Both the position numbers and the translations under genes were made by a program. Source: Sulfitobacter sp. SK012 (GTDB lineage: Bacteria > Pseudomonadota > Alphaproteobacteria > Rhodobacterales > Rhodobacteraceae). From it: a stretch of DNA of 64,000 nt. The notes beneath the pieces were generated by a model. The model was given only the letters and a program-made list of their open reading frames with translations. It ran no database searches and had not been told where the DNA came from. The DNA lies in NCBI RefSeq assembly GCF_003352085.1, contig NZ_CP025804.1:3968001-4032000 (forward strand), written 5' to 3'. Below, in pieces: positions 63,315 through 64,000 of this stretch (the first letter of the stretch is position 1; each line of letters opens with the position of its first letter).

Positions 63315-64000
63315 CTAAACAGCAGCCGAAATCAGCGCAGCTAACCGCCGCACGCCTTCGCGAATTGTTGTCTCATCTGCCCGAGAAAAGCTGAGCCGCA
63401 GGGTATTGGTGCCCGACCCATCTGCGAAAAACGCATGGCCGGGTACAAATGCTACCCGTTCGGTCTTTAGCGATTGCTCCAACAGATCGCTACTATTCAG
63501 ATGCTCCGGCAGCGTGACCCAGACAAACATGCCGCCCTCGGGCCGCGTCCATTCCACACCTTCCGGCATATGCGCGGCTAATGCCTCAAGCATACAATCG
63601 CGCCGCGCCGAATAAGCCGCTCGAATTTTGGCCACATGACTGTCAAAAATCGTTGTCGCAACGGTCGCAATCGCCATCTGGTTGATTGTCGCGCTGTGCA
63701 GATCCGCCGCCTGTTTCAACAAGACAAGTTGGGCAATAACTGGCTGCGCCGCACAAACCCAGCCAACCCGAAGCCCAGGTGCCAGTGTCTTGGAAAAACT
63801 GCCGCAATAAATCGTGCGACACGCCTCGATATCGCCCTTGCGCACAATCTCTCGTGCCAACACAGGTGCAATCGCTTCGCCGTCATAACGCAGCGATTGA
63901 TATGCTGCGTCCTCAATCACGGCGATATCCAGCTCTTCGGCCAGATCAAGCACGTGGTCGCGTGCGGCCGCGTCCAGCGTCTCTCCGGTGGGATTGGCAA
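63315..64000 (-). CDS. PLP-dependent aminotransferase class I/II (5' end outside the window)
   Basis: At least 228 C-terminal residues of a fold-type I aminotransferase, cut by the window edge. ANPTGETLD contains the conserved Asn-Pro-x-Gly; IAVIEDAAYQSLRYDG holds the Asp that binds the PLP ring; TIYCGSFSKTLAPGLRVGWV has the catalytic lysine; NTLRLSFSRADETTIREG the carboxylate-binding Arg. The pattern is close to 2-aminoadipate/aromatic aminotransferases and MocR-type domains; which one depends on the missing N-terminus. Confidence 0.88.
   Translation of the reverse strand, partial: ANPTGETLDAAARDHVLDLAEELDIAVIEDAAYQSLRYDGEAIAPVLAREIVRKGDIEACRTIYCGSFSKTLAPGLRVGWVCAAQPVIAQLVLLKQAADLHSATINQMAIATVATTIFDSHVAKIRAAYSARRDCMLEALAAHMPEGVEWTRPEGGMFVWVTLPEHLNSSDLLEQSLKTERVAFVPGHAFFADGSGTNTLRLSFSRADETTIREGVRRLAALISAAV

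Overview
The window looks like a chromosomal segment of a marine alphaproteobacterium of the Roseobacter group (Rhodobacterales). This rests on gene content and gene order: a compact ureDABCEFG operon, a XylFHG-xylB sugar locus with a ROK regulator, small MC-x-MC-starting M10 proteases with RTX tails, a DUF1045 protein, NicO/DUF1007 metal genes and moderately GC-rich coding DNA. No rRNA, tRNA, CRISPR array, insertion sequence or phage gene was seen. Species was not determined.

Layout. 0-3.8 kb: the 3' end of a membrane lipid enzyme (probably PssA), a beta-hydroxyacid dehydrogenase, a luciferase-like monooxygenase and a di-haem peroxidase. 3.8-11.5 kb: a D-xylose locus, with a ROK repressor translationally coupled to an exported FG-GAP/ASPIC protein on the minus strand, divergent from xylF-xylH-xylG-xylB. 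11.6-13.3 kb: DUF1045, VOC and peroxiredoxin-like genes. 13.3-18.6 kb: urease operon (minus strand), in which ureB has no stop codon and runs in frame into an LprI/DUF1311 exported domain. 18.7-20.2 kb: glucokinase and an HPt protein.

20.5-37.9 kb is a surface-glycan locus: SGNH and GSCFA proteins, a NeuA-like cytidylyltransferase, a 6-phosphogluconolactonase homologue, two sulfotransferases, a 2-hydroxyacid dehydrogenase, a Gfo/Idh oxidoreductase, a GmhA-like SIS isomerase, a hydratase-like protein and an IMPase, followed by two very large glycosyltransferase proteins (1551 aa GT4-type and 810 aa with a DUF115/Maf-like domain). The set suggests synthesis of an unusual CMP-activated, possibly sulfated sugar; the exact product cannot be read from the sequence.

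38.4-49.0 kb is an RTX block: two M10 metalloproteases, two tandem RTX paralogues with near-identical terminators, and a 913-aa RTX protein with a probable beta-propeller. All five end in a DF-x-F tail typical of type I secretion substrates, but no type I exporter is in the window. 49.3-61.7 kb is a capsule/galactofuranose locus: UDP-galactopyranose mutase, GT2, a 1297-aa protein that joins a galectin-like lectin domain to a GT31-type and a GT2/GT92-type glycosyltransferase domain, GT4, KpsT/KpsE/KpsM-type export genes and a GlfT-like GT2. 61.7-64 kb: NicO nickel/cobalt exporter with DUF1007, and a truncated PLP aminotransferase.

The most novel items are the galectin-glycosyltransferase fusion, the UreB-DUF1311 fusion, the uncharacterised CMP-sugar cluster and the two giant glycosyltransferases beside it. 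Functional names come from motif recognition by eye; no database search was run.
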